Assembly (NCBI GenBank): GCA_013141115.1
Contig: JABFRP010000001.1
Location: 62,001 to 126,000, forward strand
Origin: Ferruginibacter sp.
GTDB lineage: Bacteria > Bacteroidota > Bacteroidia > Chitinophagales > Chitinophagaceae
Direction: 5' to 3'
Length of the DNA: 64,000 nt
The stretch's first letter is position 1; every line of letters starts with the position of its first letter. Below, piece by piece: positions 1 to 7,717 of this stretch. The position numbers and the translations under genes were made by a program. Below the pieces are notes generated by a model, which worked only from the letters and a program-made list of their open reading frames with translations, did no database searches and was not told where the DNA came from.

Positions 1-801
1 ACAGCTTTTTTTGACTTTATACAATTAACATTTGGCAATACGGAACTGTCTGATATAAAGGCCAGCTTTGTTCGTACCTGGCTGGCAAGTTTAAAAGAAC
101 AAGGGATAGCGGCAAAGTCCATTAACCGAAAAATATCAACACTTAAATCTTTTTTTAAGTACCAGCTTAAAGAAGAAACAGTAGCTGTAAGCCCAATGGC
201 TACCATTATTTCACCCAAAATGAATAAGCGGTTGCCCCAGTTTGTGGAAAAGGCTGATATCAATACCTTATTTTCTTATGTAGAATTTCCGGATGACTGG
301 CAGGGAAAAACGGACAGGATTTTACTGCAATTATTGTACAACACCGGCATAAGGCAGGCGGAATTGGTGTCGTTAAAAGAAAGCCAAATAGATAGTTATA
401 AAACATCAATAAAAGTATTGGGTAAAGGAAATAAGGAAAGAATAATTCCCATAAGTACAGAACTGTTGCTTCAATTAAAAGAATATATAACTTGTAAAAG
501 AAAAGATTTTGAAAAATACGATGCGGAAGTTTTATTGATTAACGAAAAAGGGAAGAAGCTTTATCCCAAATACGTGTATAATGCGGTAAAAAAATACCTT
601 AGCAAAATCACTACCATCAGCAAAAAAAGTCCGCATGTGTTACGGCATACTTTTGCAACGCATTTAATGAATAATGGGGCCGATTTAAATGCTGTAAAAG
701 AATTGTTGGGTCATAGTAGTCTTGCAGCCACACAGATTTATACACATAATTCTATAGAAAAGTTAAAGGATATACATAAAAAAGCACACCCTAAGGCTTG
801 A
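1..801 (+). CDS. Tyrosine recombinase, XerC/XerD type (5' end outside window)
   Basis: Site-specific recombinase of the phage-integrase family, probably acting in chromosome dimer resolution. The frame is open from base 1, so the true start lies upstream. The first part (to about base 200) is the end of the SAM-like core-binding domain. The catalytic set is complete: Arg at 352-354 in TGIRQAEL, Lys in GKGNKER, HVLRH (His 634, Arg 643), LLGH, and the nucleophilic Tyr at 739-741 in QIYTH. It lies directly upstream of hpf and the tRNA/tuf cluster, a position usual for a housekeeping Xer protein rather than a phage integrase. Whether it is XerC or XerD cannot be decided from this fragment. Confidence 0.93.
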   Translation, partial: TAFFDFIQLTFGNTELSDIKASFVRTWLASLKEQGIAAKSINRKISTLKSFFKYQLKEETVAVSPMATIISPKMNKRLPQFVEKADINTLFSYVEFPDDWQGKTDRILLQLLYNTGIRQAELVSLKESQIDSYKTSIKVLGKGNKERIIPISTELLLQLKEYITCKRKDFEKYDAEVLLINEKGKKLYPKYVYNAVKKYLSKITTISKKSPHVLRHTFATHLMNNGADLNAVKELLGHSSLAATQIYTHNSIEKLKDIHKKAHPKA

Positions 802-1003
802 TTTTTTTGTACCTGTTTTTAATGATTAAACGCTTTTAAAAATTAACAAGCCGCTTGTAAAATTTAATTTTGTAAAGTACGTTTCTATTGTTAACTTCAT
901 TACAGCAAAATAAAACCAGTATAAACCTCAAAAGATTGCCTATGTTTTAAGTGTACCTAAACAAGTTCTTTCACATAATTTTTCACAGATTAAAATCAGA
1001 AGT
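802..1003 (+). promoter_or_regulatory. Xer-hpf spacer with a -7-like element
   Basis: This 202-base spacer holds no gene. A perfect TAnnTTTG match (TAATTTTG) sits at 865-872 and could be the -7 element for hpf, giving a leader of about 125 bases. No convincing -33 box lies 17-21 bases upstream of it. hpf may therefore have its own promoter here, or be read through from the recombinase gene. Confidence 0.3.
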
Positions 1004-1303
1004 ATGAACGTAAACATTCAAACTGTGCATTTTGACGCAGATTCAAAGTTGGTATCTTATATAGAGAAAAAAGTGGCCAAGCTAACGCAGTTTCACGACA
1101 GGATTACCAAAGTTGATGTGTATTTAAAGTTGGATAACGTAGTGCACAACATTAAGGACAAGATAGCCGAAATAAAAGTTCACATTCCACGCTACGAGTT
1201 TTTTGTAAAGCAATCGTCCAAATCATTTGAAGAAAGTTTTGATACGGCATTAGATTCAGTCATCACTCAAATAAAAAGAAAAAAAGATAAACAGGCAGCA
1301 TAA
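1004..1303 (+). CDS. hpf: Ribosome hibernation promotion factor, short form (HPF/RaiA family)
   Basis: A 99-residue protein that binds the 30S subunit near the decoding centre and silences ribosomes in slow growth. The S30AE fold is visible: MNVNIQTVHFDADSKLVSYI at the start, then a helix with IEKKVAKL and the basic helix FEESFDTALDSVITQIKRKK at the end. It has no C-terminal dimerisation domain, so it is a short HPF. It is followed by a strong terminator and then the tRNA cluster. Its position between the Xer gene and tRNAs/tuf supports a translation-related role. Confidence 0.92.
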   Translation: MNVNIQTVHFDADSKLVSYIEKKVAKLTQFHDRITKVDVYLKLDNVVHNIKDKIAEIKVHIPRYEFFVKQSSKSFEESFDTALDSVITQIKRKKDKQAA

Positions 1304-1321
1304 AAAACTTAATAAAACAAC

Positions 1322-1348
1322 AAAATCCCGCCACCCGGCGGGATTTTT
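1322..1348 (+). terminator. Rho-independent terminator after hpf
   Basis: A GC-rich hairpin has arms 1324-1332 (AATCCCGCC) and 1337-1345 (GGCGGGATT), a 4-base loop and flanking A and T runs. It ends hpf and isolates it from the tRNA cluster. The A-run before the stem could let it work on the other strand as well. Confidence 0.85.
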
Positions 1349-1404
1349 ATTTCCGGGTTATTCACATTTTACAAATCAGTTGTAAAAAATTCCTTTTCAA
1401 AATT

Positions 1405-1433
1405 TTTGTATTAATCATTTTCACTTACCTTTG
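1405..1433 (+). promoter_or_regulatory. Promoter of the tRNA-Thr/Tyr/Gly/Thr-tuf cluster
   Basis: TTTG at 1405-1408 and TACCTTTG at 1426-1433, 17 bases apart, match the Bacteroidota primary sigma factor pattern. They lie between the hpf terminator and the first tRNA, where a strong stable-RNA promoter is expected. Confidence 0.65.
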
Positions 1434-1507
1434 CCTTCCGAAAAAATGGAGGGTACATTTTTGTGTCTTCATTGTAAAGGAAGTTCTTAATAAAAGAAAC
1501 ATAATAA

Positions 1508-1580
1508 GCCGAAGTAGCTCAGTTGGTAGAGCAGCTGATTTGTAATCAGCAGGTCGGGGGTTCGACTCCCTTCTTCGGCT
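1508..1580 (+). tRNA. tRNA-Thr (anticodon TGT)
   Basis: Cloverleaf with a 7-bp acceptor stem GCCGAAG/CTTCGGC, D-loop AGCTCAGTTGGTAGAGC, anticodon loop TTTGTAA (TGT, reads ACA) and T-arm GGTTCGACTCC. CCA is not encoded, as is common in this phylum. It is the first of four tRNAs before tuf. Confidence 0.96.
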
Positions 1581-1588
1581 CAGGATGA

Positions 1589-1665
1589 TTAACTGGTTTA
1601 TTGGTTAATTTGTTGCGTAAGTTGGGGGCAATCCTAATAAACTGATCAACCAATAAACCAATTAA
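1589..1665 (+). repeat. Imperfect inverted repeat in the Thr-Tyr tRNA spacer
   Basis: Arms 1589-1606 and 1648-1665 are complementary at 17 of 18 positions around a 41-base loop. The arms are simple (TTATTGGTTAA-type words). The hairpin could form in the precursor transcript between two tRNAs and act in processing, or be an intergenic repeat element. Confidence 0.7.
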
Positions 1666-1674
1666 CTAAAACAA

Positions 1675-1757
<83 letters not shown>

Positions 1758-1765
1758 CTAAGCAT

Positions 1766-1866
1766 AATTAGCTAATTCGATGATGTGCTAATATGCTAAT
1801 TGGAAAGTTCTTTTAAATGTCCTGGGTTTTAATTAGCAAATTGGCTAATCATTACATCAGCAAATT
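1766..1866 (+). repeat. Imperfect inverted repeat in the Tyr-Gly tRNA spacer
   Basis: Arms 1766-1801 and 1831-1866 (36 bases each) are complementary at 27 positions, built from GCTAAT/ATTAGC words, with a 29-base loop. The sequence is unrelated to the inverted repeat in the previous tRNA spacer, but the layout is the same. Confidence 0.65.
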
Positions 1867-1872
1867 GTATTA

Positions 1873-1945
1873 GCGGAAGTAGCTCATTTGGTAGAGCGGT
1901 AGCCTTCCAAGCTTCAGGTGGCCGGTTCGAGCCCGGTCTTCCGCT
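1873..1945 (+). tRNA. tRNA-Gly (anticodon TCC)
   Basis: Acceptor stem GCGGAAG/CTTCCGC, D-arm AGCTCATTTGGTAGAGC, anticodon loop CTTCCAA (TCC) and T-arm CCGGTTCGAGCCCGG. The anticodon stem has one T-T mismatch (second pair), slightly unusual but compatible with function. Confidence 0.94.
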
Positions 1946-1976
1946 CTTTTTTGTACCATAAAGGTGGTGCTTATCA

Positions 1977-2048
1977 GCCGTGGTAGCTCAGGGGTAGAGC
2001 ACTTCCTTGGTAGGGAAGGGGTCGTGAGTTCGATTCTCACCTATGGCT
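1977..2048 (+). tRNA. tRNA-Thr (anticodon GGT)
   Basis: Acceptor stem GCCGTGG/CTATGGC with two G-T wobbles, anticodon loop TTGGTAG (GGT, reads ACC/ACT), T-arm GTGAGTTCGATTCTCAC. It lies 110 bases before tuf. Together with the TGT isoacceptor upstream it supplies threonine decoding. Confidence 0.94.
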
Positions 2049-2158
2049 CAAAAAGTATTAGTTAGTGGTTATAGCACTATAAAATATAAAATGGTCTAAG
2101 GTTTACAGACTTTAAAATGAAAACCAAAAATTTCAAAACAAATATTAAAATTTAAACA

Positions 2159-3346
2159 ATGGCAAAAGAATCTTTCAAAAGGGATAAACCCCATTTAAAC
2201 GTTGGTACTATTGGTCACGTGGATCACGGTAAAACAACACTTACAGCCGCTATAACCGATGTTTTGTCAAAAAGAGGTTTAGCGGAGAAAAAAAATTATG
2301 ATGATATTGATGGTGCTCCTGAAGAAAAAGAAAGGGGTATTACAATTAATACAGCTCACGTTGAGTATGCTACCAACACCCGTCACTACGCTCACGTTGA
2401 CTGTCCGGGTCACGCCGATTATGTGAAGAACATGATCACTGGCGCTGCTCAGATGGATGGTGCTATTCTGGTAGTTGCTGCTACTGATGGTCCAATGCCA
2501 CAAACTAAAGAGCACATCTTGTTGGCTCGTCAGGTAGGTGTACCTCAAATTGTTGTTTTTATGAACAAAGTTGATTTGGTAGATGACCCTGAATTACTAG
2601 AATTAGTTGAAATGGAAATTCGTGAGTTGTTGACTTCTTACGGTTTTGATGGTGATAATACACCAATCATCCAGGGGTCTGCAACTGGCGCTTTAGCTGG
2701 TGACGAAAAATGGATTGCAAAAATCAATGAATTGATGGATGCAGTTGATAGTTATATTCCTTTACCTCCACGTTTAGTTGATTTACCATTCCTTATGAGT
2801 GTTGAGGATGTATTCTCTATCACTGGTCGTGGTACTGTTGCTACAGGTCGTATCGAAAGAGGACGTATTAAAGTGGGTGAAGGAATTGAAGTTGTAGGTT
2901 TGATGGAAAAACCATTAACAACTACTTGTACAGGTGTGGAAATGTTTAAAAAATTATTGGACGAAGGTGAAGCTGGTGATAACGCAGGTCTTTTATTACG
3001 TGGTATTGAGAAAACTCAAATCCGTCGTGGTATGGTTCTTTGCAAACCAGGTTCTATAACTCCGCATACCGAATTTAAAGGTGAAGTTTACGTATTAAGC
3101 AAAGAAGAAGGCGGACGTCATACTCCATTCTTCAACAAATACCGTCCTCAGTTCTATTTCCGTACTACCGACGTAACTGGTGAAGTTACTTTGAATGCAG
3201 GTACTGAAATGGTGATGCCTGGTGATAATACTAACTTAAATGTGGTGTTGATCCAACCAATCGCAATGGAAAAAGGTTTGAAATTTGCGATTCGTGAAGG
3301 TGGCCGTACCGTAGGTGCTGGTCAGGTTACTGAAATTGTAAAATAA
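2159..3346 (+). CDS. tuf: Elongation factor Tu
   Basis: A 395-residue GTPase that delivers aminoacyl-tRNA to the ribosome. G1 is GHVDHGKTT (about residues 19-27), G2 lies in [13 protein letters not shown]3 is DCPGH (from residue 81) and G4 is NKVD (from residue 136). Domains 2 and 3 follow at full length and it ends in [10 protein letters not shown]. It sits between tRNA-Thr and tRNA-Trp, the usual bacterial tuf context, and is probably cotranscribed with the upstream tRNAs. No tufA/tufB duplicate is visible here. Confidence 0.99.
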   Translation: MAKESFKRDKPHLNVGTIGHVDHGKTTLTAAITDVLSKRGLAEKKNYDDIDGAPEEKERGITINTAHVEYATNTRHYAHVDCPGHADYVKNMITGAAQMDGAILVVAATDGPMPQTKEHILLARQVGVPQIVVFMNKVDLVDDPELLELVEMEIRELLTSYGFDGDNTPIIQGSATGALAGDEKWIAKINELMDAVDSYIPLPPRLVDLPFLMSVEDVFSITGRGTVATGRIERGRIKVGEGIEVVGLMEKPLTTTCTGVEMFKKLLDEGEAGDNAGLLLRGIEKTQIRRGMVLCKPGSITPHTEFKGEVYVLSKEEGGRHTPFFNKYRPQFYFRTTDVTGEVTLNAGTEMVMPGDNTNLNVVLIQPIAMEKGLKFAIREGGRTVGAGQVTEIVK

Positions 3347-3362
3347 GCAGAAAGCAGAAAGC

Positions 3363-3394
3363 TTTTAGCTTTAAGCAAATAATTTCTATATTTG
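3363..3394 (+). promoter_or_regulatory. Promoter upstream of tRNA-Trp-secE-nusG
   Basis: TATATTTG at 3387-3394 is a perfect TAnnTTTG element. A TTTT at 3363-3366 lies 20 bases upstream as a weak -33 box. Transcription would begin near 3400, right at the start of the hairpin that precedes tRNA-Trp. Confidence 0.5.
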
Positions 3395-3403
3395 CAACAT
3401 ATT

Positions 3404-3439
3404 CTAAAAGCTGTTTCGGTAAAACGAAATAGCTTTTAG
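3404..3439 (+). terminator. 15-bp hairpin between tuf and tRNA-Trp
   Basis: Arms 3404-3418 and 3425-3439 pair over 15 bases with a single G-U pair and a 6-base loop. Only a short, broken T tract follows, so it may be a weak tuf terminator. It could instead be a leader hairpin marking the 5' flank of the tRNA-Trp precursor, since it ends 7 bases before that tRNA. A second small hairpin (3358-3372, AAAGCT/AGCTTT) precedes it. Confidence 0.6.
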
Positions 3440-3446
3440 CTTTTAT

Positions 3447-3517
3447 ACGGGCATGGTGCAACGGTAGCATACGGGTCTCCAAAACCTTTGATCTGGGTTC
3501 GAATCCTAGTGCCCGTG
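3447..3517 (+). tRNA. tRNA-Trp (anticodon CCA)
   Basis: Acceptor stem ACGGGCA/TGCCCGT, anticodon loop CTCCAAA (CCA), T-arm TGGGTTCGAATCCTA and discriminator G. It stands between tuf and secE, the conserved location for tRNA-Trp in many bacteria. Confidence 0.95.
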
Positions 3518-3584
3518 CTAAATAACGTTAATCAGAAGAAACGTTAGGTAGTCACAAAACAAATTAAAGAGTCAACTAAATAAC

Positions 3585-3782
3585 ATGAACAAATTAACCG
3601 CATATTTCAAAGATTCCTATAAGGAGTTGGTGCAAAAAGTAACCTGGCCATCATGGGATCAGTTGCAGCAATCAACTATGATTGTTTTAGGTGCCACATT
3701 GGTAATTACAGCAATGGTGGGTGTTATGGATTTGGTTGCAAGCAACTCATTAAAATTTATTTACTCTTTATTTAAAGGATAA
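3585..3782 (+). CDS. secE: Preprotein translocase subunit SecE
   Basis: A 65-residue single-span form of SecE, part of the SecYEG channel in the inner membrane. The cytosolic amphipathic helix YFKDSYKELVQKVTWPSWDQL carries the family signature KVTWP. One membrane helix follows (about residues 32-55, TMIVLGATLVITAMVGVMDLV). It is two bases from nusG and shares its transcript. Confidence 0.96.
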   Translation: MNKLTAYFKDSYKELVQKVTWPSWDQLQQSTMIVLGATLVITAMVGVMDLVASNSLKFIYSLFKG

Positions 3783-3784
3783 TT

Positions 3785-4390
3785 ATGGAAGCAACAACAC
3801 CAATTGTAGAAAAAGTGGAGAAGCCTGAAAAGGAGAGTAAATGGTATGTACTTCGTGTGGTAAGTGGTAAAGAGCGTAAAGTAAAAGAATACCTTGATAA
3901 AGATATCATTCGCAACGGTTGGAATAATGTTGTAAAGCAGGTTTTTTTACCGGTTGAAAAGGTTTATAAAGTAGCCAATGGTAAAAAAGTAATGAGAGAA
4001 AGAAATTTTTACCCTGGTTATATTATGATTGAAGTGGCTGATGGTAAATTGCACGATGATATGATTCAAACCATGAGCAATGTGAGCAATGTAATGCACT
4101 TTTTAACTGATGGCAAAGGTTCTAAAGGCAATATCATTTCTTTGCGCAAAGCAGAAGTAAATAAAATGCTGGGTAAAGTAGATGAATTGAGTGAAGTTGG
4201 TGGTGTAACCATGAGCGAACCTTTTATTATTGGAGAAACTGTAAAAATAATAGACGGACCTTTCAATGATTTTAACGGTGTGATTGAAGAAGTAAATGAC
4301 GAAAAGAAAAAATTGAAAGTGCAGGTGAAGATATTTGGAAGAGCTACACCGGTAGAATTAAGTTACATGCAAGTAGAAAAATTAGCATAA
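3785..4390 (+). CDS. nusG: Transcription termination/antitermination protein NusG
   Basis: A 201-residue transcription elongation factor that binds RNA polymerase and couples it to ribosomes or Rho. The NGN domain begins at KWYVLRVVSGKERKVKEYL (about residue 19) and includes FYPGYIMIEV. The C-terminal KOW domain reads GETVKIIDGPFNDFNGVIEEV followed by KLKVQVKIFGRATPVEL. It follows secE by two bases, as in most bacteria. Confidence 0.98.
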   Translation: MEATTPIVEKVEKPEKESKWYVLRVVSGKERKVKEYLDKDIIRNGWNNVVKQVFLPVEKVYKVANGKKVMRERNFYPGYIMIEVADGKLHDDMIQTMSNVSNVMHFLTDGKGSKGNIISLRKAEVNKMLGKVDELSEVGGVTMSEPFIIGETVKIIDGPFNDFNGVIEEVNDEKKKLKVQVKIFGRATPVELSYMQVEKLA

Positions 4391-4441
4391 AATATTTTAA
4401 GCCGCATTTTGTGGCTTTTTTTAATCAAAAAAAATTGTTGT

Positions 4442-4909
4442 ATGAAAAAATTACTTTCTTTAGTTACGTTATTAGCTATTAGTGTTGCAGTAATGGCACA
4501 ACCACCAAAGGGCCCTGCAAAAAAAGGGATGAATTTTGGAGCTAAAACAACTGTTGAAGGCGCAATCGCTGCCAATGAGTTACCTGCTGCATTGGTAGAA
4601 AAAAACTCGGCTGATGTAAAGGTTAAAGGCAAGGTTACCGAAGTGTGTAAAGCAGAAGGTTGCTGGATTCGGATGGAAACTGCAAATGGCCCAATGCTGA
4701 TTAAAATGAAGGATCATTCTTTTACTGTTCCACTTGCTTTAAATGGTAAAACTATTGTAGCTGACGGTACTGCAGAATTAAAAGAAACTACAGTAGAAAT
4801 GCTTAAACACTATGCAGAAGATGCGGGAAAAAGCAAAGCAGAGATTGAAGCCATTAAAGAGCCAAAAAAAGAAATTATTTTACAGGCTAAGGGAATTCTA
4901 GTGCTGTGA
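4442..4909 (+). CDS. DUF4920 family secreted protein
   Basis: A 155-residue exported protein of unknown function. The start at 4442 gives a normal signal peptide (MKKLLSLVTLLAISVAVMAQ, cleavage after MAQ); a longer frame begins at 4409 but would spoil it. The mature part has the DUF4920 pattern: FGAKTTVEGAIAANELP, then VKGKVTEVCKAEGCWIRME with two cysteines, and a small beta-rich fold ending EIILQAKGILVL. The two cysteines could bind a metal or form a disulfide. It is inserted between nusG and rplK and closed by its own terminator, which is an unusual place for an envelope protein. Confidence 0.85.
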   Translation: MKKLLSLVTLLAISVAVMAQPPKGPAKKGMNFGAKTTVEGAIAANELPAALVEKNSADVKVKGKVTEVCKAEGCWIRMETANGPMLIKMKDHSFTVPLALNGKTIVADGTAELKETTVEMLKHYAEDAGKSKAEIEAIKEPKKEIILQAKGILVL

Positions 4910-4931
4910 CAAGTAAATAAATTTTATCTGC

Positions 4932-4956
4932 TCCCGGCTTTTGCCGGGATTTTTTT
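4932..4956 (+). terminator. Terminator between the DUF4920 gene and rplK
   Basis: Arms 4932-4938 (TCCCGGC) and 4943-4949 (GCCGGGA) with a TTTT loop, followed by seven T (4950-4956). It splits the secE-nusG unit from the rplKAJL unit. Confidence 0.88.
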
Positions 4957-4965
4957 GAACAGGCG

Positions 4966-4996
4966 TTTCAAATTCCAAAATTTAGTCCTACCTTCG
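4966..4996 (+). promoter_or_regulatory. Promoter of rplK-rplA-rplJ-rplL
   Basis: TTTC at 4966-4969 and TACCTTCG at 4989-4996 are 19 bases apart, one base off the consensus in each box. They lie just after the terminator, so the ribosomal protein operon starts its own transcript about 80 bases before rplK. Confidence 0.6.
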
Positions 4997-5081
4997 CCGT
5001 CCCAAAATAGTTCTTAATCGAATATTATTGAATTGGGAGTCTTGGTAAATGCCCGGACGTTATCACCAAAAAATGTAAACA

Positions 5082-5525
5082 ATGGCAAAAGAAATCACTG
5101 GCTATGTTAAACTCCAATGTAAAGGAGGGCAAGCCAATCCAGCACCACCAATCGGACCTGCTCTGGGCTCCAAAGGTGTGAACATCATGGAGTTCTGTAA
5201 GCAATTCAATGCAAGAACCCAGGATAAACCAGGAAAAGTACTTCCTGTACTAATCACCGTTTATGCTGATAAGTCTTTCGACTTTATTATCAAAACTCCT
5301 CCAGCTCCGGTTCAATTATTAGAGGCTGCTAAATTAACCAGCGGATCTAAAGAACCTAATCGTGTTAAAGTGGGTAAAGTTAGCTGGGCTCAGGTAGAAG
5401 AGATCGCTAAAGATAAAATGGCCGATCTTAACGCCTTTACTTTAAACAGTGCCATGAGTATGATCGCCGGTACTGCACGTAGTATGGGATTAACTGTTGA
5501 TGGAAAAGCCCCTTGGGAAAATTAA
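5082..5525 (+). CDS. rplK: 50S ribosomal protein L11
   Basis: A 147-residue protein of the GTPase-associated centre that binds 23S rRNA with L10. The N-terminal domain shows [20 protein letters not shown] with [12 protein letters not shown], the proline-rich linker region is present, and the C-terminal RNA-binding domain carries [12 protein letters not shown]. Length is normal. It opens the rplK-rplA-rplJ-rplL operon. Confidence 0.98.
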   Translation: MAKEITGYVKLQCKGGQANPAPPIGPALGSKGVNIMEFCKQFNARTQDKPGKVLPVLITVYADKSFDFIIKTPPAPVQLLEAAKLTSGSKEPNRVKVGKVSWAQVEEIAKDKMADLNAFTLNSAMSMIAGTARSMGLTVDGKAPWEN

Positions 5526-5550
5526 TTATTAACCGAAAAATTTGTAAGAA

Positions 5551-6240
5551 ATGATTACGAAAAAAAGAAAAGTAGCAAATACTAAGGTTGATATTAATAA
5601 AGCGTATTCCCTTAAGGAAGCATCAACTTTAGTAAAAGAAATTAACACCACAAAATTTGATAGTTCTGTTGACCTGCACATTAAATTAGGTGTAGATCCT
5701 AAAAAAGCAGATCAAGCCATTCGTGGTACTGTATCATTACCTCACGGTACTGGTAAAACAAAACGTGTTTTAGTTTTGTGTACGCCTGATAAAGTAGCAG
5801 AAGCAACTGCAGCAGGTGCTGATTATGTTGGTTTGGAAGAATTCATCACCAAAATTGAAGGTGGCTGGACAGATATTGATGTTATTGTTGCCACTCCATC
5901 AGTAATGCCTAAAATTGGTAAATTGGGTAAAGTGTTAGGTCCACGTAACTTAATGCCAAACCCTAAAACCGGTACGGTAACCAATGATGTAACTGGTGCA
6001 ATCAATGATTTAAAGGGCGGTAAAATTGCATTTAAAGTAGATAAAGTGGGTATTATCCATGCATCTATCGGCCGTGTAAGTTTTGCACCTGAAAAAATTG
6101 CTCAAAACAGCCAGGAATTAATTAACGCTATTCTTAAATTAAAACCTTCTTCTTCAAAAGGTACTTATTTAAAAGGCGTTAGCATGGCAAGCACCATGAG
6201 TCCGGGTATTGCAATTGACACTAAATCTGTTCAAAACTAA
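5551..6240 (+). CDS. rplA: 50S ribosomal protein L1
   Basis: A 229-residue protein of the L1 stalk, which binds 23S rRNA and can repress its own mRNA in other bacteria. Typical blocks are [54 protein letters not shown] and the C-terminal [18 protein letters not shown]. It starts 25 bases after rplK. Confidence 0.98.
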   Translation: MITKKRKVANTKVDINKAYSLKEASTLVKEINTTKFDSSVDLHIKLGVDPKKADQAIRGTVSLPHGTGKTKRVLVLCTPDKVAEATAAGADYVGLEEFITKIEGGWTDIDVIVATPSVMPKIGKLGKVLGPRNLMPNPKTGTVTNDVTGAINDLKGGKIAFKVDKVGIIHASIGRVSFAPEKIAQNSQELINAILKLKPSSSKGTYLKGVSMASTMSPGIAIDTKSVQN

Positions 6241-6282
6241 TTTTTTGGCTCAGGCTAAAAAATTGACAAAAAAATATTTGTT

Positions 6283-6870
6283 ATGACAAAACAGGAAAAA
6301 AATGAAGTGATTGATATCCTTAAAGGGAAATTCAATCAATATAATAATTTCTACATCACCGATACAGAAAGTTTAACTGTTGCACAGATCACTAAACTGC
6401 GTCGTGTTTGCTTTGATAAGCAGGTAGAAATGAAAGTAGCTAAGAACACTTTAATTAAAAAAGCATTAGAAGGAATTGATGCTGAAAAATATGCCGGCGT
6501 TTATGATTCTTTACATAAAGTAACCGCCTTGTTATTCAGCGAAAATCCAAAGGAGCCAGCACTTATTTTAAGCAGCTTCCGTAAAGAAAGTAAAGGTGAA
6601 AAGCCTGAACTGAAAGCAGCTTTTATTAATGGTGATGTATTTGTTGGCGATAACCAATTGGTAGCGTTAACTAAAATCAAAACTAAGAATGAACTGATAG
6701 GTGAAGTAATTGGATTGTTACAAGCTCCAATTCAACGTGTGTTGGGTGCATTACAAAACAAAGATGCGGCTAAAGCAGTAGAAGAAGTTGTAGCAGCTGT
6801 AGCAGAAGCACCAGTTGCTGAAACACCAGCGGCACCGGAAGCAACTACTGACGAAGCTCCGACAGCGTAA
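6283..6870 (+). CDS. rplJ: 50S ribosomal protein L10
   Basis: A 195-residue protein that anchors L7/L12 dimers to the ribosome. The RNA-binding N-terminal domain has LRRVCFDKQVEMKVAKNTLIKKAL, and the C-terminal helix that binds L12 includes ALQNKDAAKAVEEVV. The last 30 residues are an Ala/Pro/Glu-rich tail, longer than in E. coli but common in Bacteroidota. It begins 42 bases after rplA. Confidence 0.97.
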   Translation: MTKQEKNEVIDILKGKFNQYNNFYITDTESLTVAQITKLRRVCFDKQVEMKVAKNTLIKKALEGIDAEKYAGVYDSLHKVTALLFSENPKEPALILSSFRKESKGEKPELKAAFINGDVFVGDNQLVALTKIKTKNELIGEVIGLLQAPIQRVLGALQNKDAAKAVEEVVAAVAEAPVAETPAAPEATTDEAPTA

Positions 6871-6987
6871 GCTTTTAAATAAAAAATATATACCTTGGCC
6901 CGGGGTATCTAAATAATCAGGGTTAAACAAATTTTTTTAATCTCCGCCGGAGTCCAAAACAATGAAGGCGGAAAAAATTTAATCATT

Positions 6988-7359
6988 ATGGCAGATGTAA
7001 AAGTATTAGCTGAATCATTAGTAAGCTTAACAGTTAAAGAAGTTCAGGAATTAGCTGAATTCTTAAAATCAGAATACGGTATCGAACCAGCTGCTGCTGC
7101 GGTTGTAGTAAGTGCTGGTGGTGGCGAAGCTGCTGCTGTTGAAGAGAAAACATCTTTCAATGTTATCTTAAAGGCTGCAGGTGCTAACAAATTAGCGATC
7201 GTTAAGATCGTTAAAGAATTAACAGGTTTAGGACTTAAAGAAGCTAAAGACTTAGTTGATGGCGCTCCAAAACCAGTTAAAGAAGGTGTTGATAAAGCAA
7301 CAGCTGAAGAATTAAAAGCAAAACTAACTGAAGCTGGTGCTGATGTTGAGATTGCTTAA
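6988..7359 (+). CDS. rplL: 50S ribosomal protein L7/L12
   Basis: A 123-residue stalk protein that recruits translational GTPases. It has the N-terminal dimerisation helices ([20 protein letters not shown]), an Ala/Gly-rich hinge (about residues 35-52) and the C-terminal domain with [20 protein letters not shown]. The 117-base spacer from rplJ contains a small stem (6943-6948 with 6967-6972, TCCGCC/GGCGGA) that might tune the rplL to rplJ ratio. Confidence 0.98.
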   Translation: MADVKVLAESLVSLTVKEVQELAEFLKSEYGIEPAAAAVVVSAGGGEAAAVEEKTSFNVILKAAGANKLAIVKIVKELTGLGLKEAKDLVDGAPKPVKEGVDKATAEELKAKLTEAGADVEIA

Positions 7360-7388
7360 TTTTCTTCAGTAATTCCTAAAATAGCTTT

Positions 7389-7425
7389 AAAAGCCGGTCT
7401 GCCTTTGGCAGGTCGGCTTTTTGCG
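7389..7425 (+). terminator. Terminator/attenuator between rplL and rpoB
   Basis: A 13-bp hairpin (about 7391-7403 with 7407-7419, two G-U pairs, TTT loop) runs into a T tract. In many bacteria an attenuator here lowers rpoBC relative to the ribosomal protein genes. Here rpoB also seems to have its own promoter further down. Confidence 0.8.
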
Positions 7426-7717
7426 TTTTGCTTACCTCGCCGCCAGTCCCGCCTATTGAAACGTGGGATCCAGGGCACTAACTGCGCTGTCGCCCACTAT
7501 TTGTTATCTGGCATCCTACCAACCCGTCATTATAATCAAAAAATGCCGGTTATCCACAAATACCTTTCCAAAACGTCAAAAAATCTAAAATCGCAAATCA
7601 AAAATCCAAAATAATCCCCTACCTTTGCCCTCCTTTAATTTAGGCTTAGTGGCACTAACAGCTTTTTAAACCTGATTTTAAAGGATCTTCTGCACACTTA
7701 AACGTCTTAATTACAAT
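7426..7717 (+). promoter_or_regulatory. rplL-rpoB spacer with GC-richer element and rpoB promoter
   Basis: The 358-base rplL-rpoB gap holds no believable gene. After the terminator, about 7430-7530 is clearly richer in G and C than its surroundings and looks like an intergenic repeat or a remnant. At 7620-7627, TACCTTTG is a perfect -7 element for rpoB, without a clear -33 box; the leader would be about 85 bases. Confidence 0.5.

Noticed and set aside
1-801. Mobile-element integrase
   Set aside because: The gene adjoins hpf, tRNAs and tuf, and no other phage or transposon gene or direct-repeat attachment site is seen, so a housekeeping Xer protein is more likely even though tRNA genes are close.
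2279-2548. Minus-strand frame inside tuf
   Set aside because: It is antisense to a highly conserved coding region and its composition follows from the codon pattern of tuf.
7405-7614. A 69-residue frame in the rplL-rpoB spacer
   Set aside because: It begins inside the terminator stem, covers the GC-rich island and has no recognisable fold or start context; treated as non-coding.
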